Assembly (NCBI GenBank): GCA_964613095.1
Contig: CAZTFX010000039.1
Coordinates: 1-18,748 of the forward strand
Length of the DNA: 18,748 nucleotides
Reading direction: 5' to 3'
DNA from: RGIG4576 sp964613095
GTDB lineage: Bacteria > Bacteroidota > Bacteroidia > Bacteroidales > Muribaculaceae
This document shows positions 16,441-18,748 of this stretch, in pieces. Position 1 is the first letter of the stretch. Every line of letters begins with the position of its first letter. Under the pieces are notes generated by a model, which worked only from the letters and a program-made list of their open reading frames with translations, was not told where the DNA came from and did not search any database. Position numbers and translations under genes: made by a program.

Positions 16441-17511
16441 ATGGCTAAACTTACAACTCCATTTTTTCATATACTCTCTTGTGTTGTAAACGAGAATAAT
16501 GTTGATTGGAGCCTATTTAATAACTTCACTCCCAAGGATTGGGAGTTTTTTTATGCCTTATCCAAAAGGCATGGTGTTGTTGCAATAGTCTTTAACGCTA
16601 TAAGGGATATACCAAAAGAGATTGCTCCTCCCAAAAGCGTTACATTAAGGTGGATATCCAATGCACTCTCTATTGAGGATCAGATGAAGAAAAAGGAGGC
16701 AGTTGCTGTTGAGCTTGCCGAGAAATTATCCGAAAGAGGTATCCAAACAGTTGTTCTCAAAGGTTTAGCATACGCTTCATATTTTCCTAATCCATATCAT
16801 CGCGAGTCCGGCGATTTGGATTGCTACCTATTGGGACAGAAAGAACTTGGCGACAAAGTCACAATAGAGATTGGTGGCAAAATGGAGGAGGCTGGTTACA
16901 AGCACTCCCATCTATATTACAAAGGTCTAACCATTGAAAACCATAATTACCTGACAAGTTTCGACAATACCAAGTTAGGTGTCAAGACCGAACAGTTGCT
17001 TCAAATGGTGATATGCGAAGGATATAGACCAATTGGAAATACAAAGTTGTACAATCCCTCTGCTGATTTCAATGCTTTATTTCTTATAAAACATGCTCAA
17101 AGGCATTTTATCAAGGAAGGAATATGTGTTAGACATCTACTTGATTGGGCCTTTTTCTTAAAAGCAGAGTCTCAAAATGTCAATTGGGATAAAGTCATTC
17201 CAATTATGAAAAAATGCAGAATTATAGAATTCGCCAAAGTAATGACAAGGCTCTGCATTGAAAAACTTGGTATGAAGGTAGACATTGAGGAATTCACAGC
17301 TCCGATGGAAATATCGAATGCAGTTTTGGTAGATATATTAGGTGAACAACCGAACATATTTCACGAGAATCTCGCACAAAAGATCCGCCGCATTATACGA
17401 AGATTTTATCGTATGTATAAGTTTCGCTCATTAGCGGATGAAAGCTATTACAGATTAGCGTGGAATAGCTTGGCATTCAATTCTTACCTCAAAAGAAATC
17501 CTAAATTATAA
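16441..17511 (+). CDS. Nucleotidyltransferase-like protein of the NTP_transf_5 (PF14907) type
   Basis: A 356-residue protein resembling the uncharacterised nucleotidyltransferase family seen in polysaccharide and peptide clusters. The segment VVLKGLAYASYFPNPYHRESGDLDCYL (about 104-130) contains Lys107-Gly108 and the Gly124-Asp125-x-Asp127 motif of the polymerase-beta nucleotidyltransferase fold. A later AQRHFIKEGICVRHLLDW segment (about 219-236) is typical of this family. The C-terminus is basic. No signal peptide or membrane helix is visible. It starts 10 bases after the acetyltransferase and ends 14 bases before the last glycosyltransferase. If active it would transfer a nucleotide to an unknown acceptor. 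The family's role in polysaccharide loci is not established to my knowledge, so function is left open. Confidence 0.75.
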   Translation: MAKLTTPFFHILSCVVNENNVDWSLFNNFTPKDWEFFYALSKRHGVVAIVFNAIRDIPKEIAPPKSVTLRWISNALSIEDQMKKKEAVAVELAEKLSERGIQTVVLKGLAYASYFPNPYHRESGDLDCYLLGQKELGDKVTIEIGGKMEEAGYKHSHLYYKGLTIENHNYLTSFDNTKLGVKTEQLLQMVICEGYRPIGNTKLYNPSADFNALFLIKHAQRHFIKEGICVRHLLDWAFFLKAESQNVNWDKVIPIMKKCRIIEFAKVMTRLCIEKLGMKVDIEEFTAPMEISNAVLVDILGEQPNIFHENLAQKIRRIIRRFYRMYKFRSLADESYYRLAWNSLAFNSYLKRNPKL

Positions 17512-17525
17512 ATCATATATAGATC

Positions 17526-18653
17526 ATGAAGAAGAAATTATTTATCGTGGTAAATCAAGACTTTTTCTTTTTAAGCCACCGATTACCAATTGGTGTGGCT
17601 GCAAAAGAAGCAGGATACGATGTTACCATTGTAAGCGAGGACACGGGAGTGTCGGACAAAATTAGAGAGGCAGGATTAAAGACTATTAATTTGCCAATTA
17701 ATAAAGCTGGAACAAACATCAAGGATGAAATTAAGACTTTCTTCTTCCTATACAAGTTATTCCGACGAGAAAAACCAGATATAGTCCACCTTGTGGGACT
17801 CAAAACAATGCTTTGGGGGAGTCTGGCTTGCAGACTTGCAGGAGTCAAGGCTATGGTTAGCGCAGTATGTGGATTGGGCGTGCTTTTCGATGAGGAGCAC
17901 GCTCATTCTTTTATGACACGCTCAATATTGAAGGTGTTGCGTGTGACTCATAAGAAGAAGCGTCTTGCAGTAATATTCCAGAATAATGACGACAAGGCTA
18001 TATTCTTGAATGCGAAGATTATGAAGGAGGAACAATGCGCCTTCACTAATGGTTCTGGTATCAATCTTCAAAACTACGATTATACCCCAGAGCCAACAGG
18101 CGGATTAATTAAAATCATCTTCACTGCCCGTATGGTTGAGGACAAGGGAACATTAGTACTAATAGATGCAGCGAAGAAATTAGAGTCTGAATATAAAAGC
18201 AAGGTACAGTTCCTATTGTGTGGTGGATTAGATACCAATCCAAATGGTATCACAAAGGAAATGCTAGAGAGCAGATGTGATGGCGAGTATATTCAATGGT
18301 TGGGACACCGTAAGGATGTGTTGGAATTATTGAAGCAGTCGCACATTATGGCTTTCCCATCGTGGTATCGTGAAGGTTTGCCGAAATCTGTTATTGAGGC
18401 AGAAGCAATAGGACGACCTGTAGTTACAACAGACTCTGTTGGATGCCGTGATACAGTTGTCGACGGTAAAAACGGTTATATGATTCCGATTAAGGATTCA
18501 GATGCACTTGCTATGGCACTCAAAAAACTTATAGATAATCCAGAACTGCGTCAAACAATGGGCAAGAACGCTCGTGAGTTTGCTGTAAACAGATTTGATA
18601 TCCATGATGTTGTTAATGTTCATTTGAATGTATATGACAACATCTTGAAGTAG
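17526..18653 (+). CDS. Glycosyltransferase family 4 (GT-B fold), PglA/CapM-like
   Basis: A 375-residue retaining glycosyltransferase. The N-terminus LFIVVNQDFFFLSHRLPIGVAA and the next segment DIVHLVGLKTMLWGSLACRL followed by VCGLGVLF resemble the GT4 enzymes that add the second sugar to an undecaprenyl-diphosphate-linked HexNAc (PglA, CapM and related proteins). The donor domain shows FTARMVEDKG, LLCGGLDTNPNG, WLGHRKDVLELL and the EX7E pair Glu283/Glu291 in EGLPKSVIE, then GRPVVTTDSVGCRDTVVDGKNGY. These enzymes often sit next to the initiating phosphosugar transferase, but no such gene follows within the remaining 95 bases. Codon use is closer to wecB than to the AT-rich core, suggesting a shared, less variable flank. 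Second-sugar role is inference. Confidence 0.92.
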   Translation: MKKKLFIVVNQDFFFLSHRLPIGVAAKEAGYDVTIVSEDTGVSDKIREAGLKTINLPINKAGTNIKDEIKTFFFLYKLFRREKPDIVHLVGLKTMLWGSLACRLAGVKAMVSAVCGLGVLFDEEHAHSFMTRSILKVLRVTHKKKRLAVIFQNNDDKAIFLNAKIMKEEQCAFTNGSGINLQNYDYTPEPTGGLIKIIFTARMVEDKGTLVLIDAAKKLESEYKSKVQFLLCGGLDTNPNGITKEMLESRCDGEYIQWLGHRKDVLELLKQSHIMAFPSWYREGLPKSVIEAEAIGRPVVTTDSVGCRDTVVDGKNGYMIPIKDSDALAMALKKLIDNPELRQTMGKNAREFAVNRFDIHDVVNVHLNVYDNILK

Positions 18654-18748
18654 TTAAATGGATTATATTTATAAGTGGGTTGAGGATGTTCAATATGGCT
18701 CAGTAGCAAAAGTATGTGTCTAAGCATATATCTTTGTAAGTCTGAACA
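18654..18748 (+). other. 3' tail without a convincing gene
   Basis: The only start-to-stop frame runs from an ATG at 18658 to a TAA at 18721 and codes for 21 residues beginning MDYIYKWVED. I recognise no family in it and cannot say whether it is translated. No clear terminator stem-loop follows the last glycosyltransferase. The bases 18729-18736 match the Bacteroidota -7 consensus TAnnTTTG, as listed separately. Confidence 0.4.
18729..18736 (+). promoter_or_regulatory. Candidate Bacteroidota -7 promoter element (TAnnTTTG)
   Basis: The octamer TATCTTTG fits the TAnnTTTG -7 consensus of the Bacteroidota primary sigma factor and lies outside any convincing gene. No good TTTG -33 element is found about 19-21 bases upstream, so support is weak. 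If real, it would start a transcript for a gene just past the window end. Confidence 0.25.

Noticed and set aside
1..18748. CRISPR arrays, tRNA or rRNA genes, insertion sequences, invertible-promoter repeats.
   Set aside because: Reading through both strands I saw no regularly spaced repeats, transposase genes, tRNA-like cloverleaf or rRNA sequence; coding density leaves almost no room for them.

Overview
The window is a dense, one-directional stretch of a surface-polysaccharide (capsule or O-antigen) biosynthesis locus, most likely from a Bacteroidales bacterium (Bacteroides, Prevotella or Alistipes type). The rml proteins have the typical lengths and C-termini of that order. Almost all genes lack a Shine-Dalgarno sequence, as is usual in Bacteroidota. 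All genes lie on the + strand with gaps of a few bases or short overlaps, so most or all of them are probably one transcript. The species cannot be named from sequence reading alone.

Layout. Positions 1-164 hold the 3' end of a UDP-glucuronate-epimerase-like gene. Positions 183-3652 are an rmlA-C-D-B block for dTDP-L-rhamnose, and 3654-4802 is a wecB-type UDP-GlcNAc 2-epimerase (UDP-ManNAc supply). A more AT-rich, serotype-specific core follows: Wzx flippase (4809-6245), polysaccharide pyruvyltransferase (6235-7326), an FrhB-like iron-sulfur protein (7327-8499), a GT4 glycosyltransferase (8512-9621), an EpsG/Wzy-type polymerase (9627-10802) and a GT2 glycosyltransferase (10799-11728). Next are two tandem paralogous ATP-grasp enzymes (11746-12924 and 12975-14075) and a DUF2334/NodB-like deacetylase-fold protein (14082-14822). 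The region closes with a GT4 (14819-15874), a left-handed beta-helix acetyltransferase (15843-16430), an NTP_transf_5-type nucleotidyltransferase-like protein (16441-17511) and a last GT4 (17526-18653). The final 95 bases hold no convincing gene.

How the genes fit together. The first block makes activated sugars (dTDP-rhamnose, UDP-ManNAc, probably a UDP-uronic acid). Four glycosyltransferases would build a repeat unit on undecaprenyl diphosphate, Wzx would flip it and Wzy would polymerise it. Pyruvyltransferase and acetyltransferase would decorate it. The initiating phosphosugar transferase, chain-length regulator and export genes are not in the window, so the locus must extend beyond it. 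The least explained part is the ATP-grasp/ATP-grasp/DUF2334 cassette. It is a candidate for attaching an amino acid or amine to a carboxyl group on the glycan. The second ATP-grasp gene carries a strong Shine-Dalgarno sequence that is out of character for the rest of the window.
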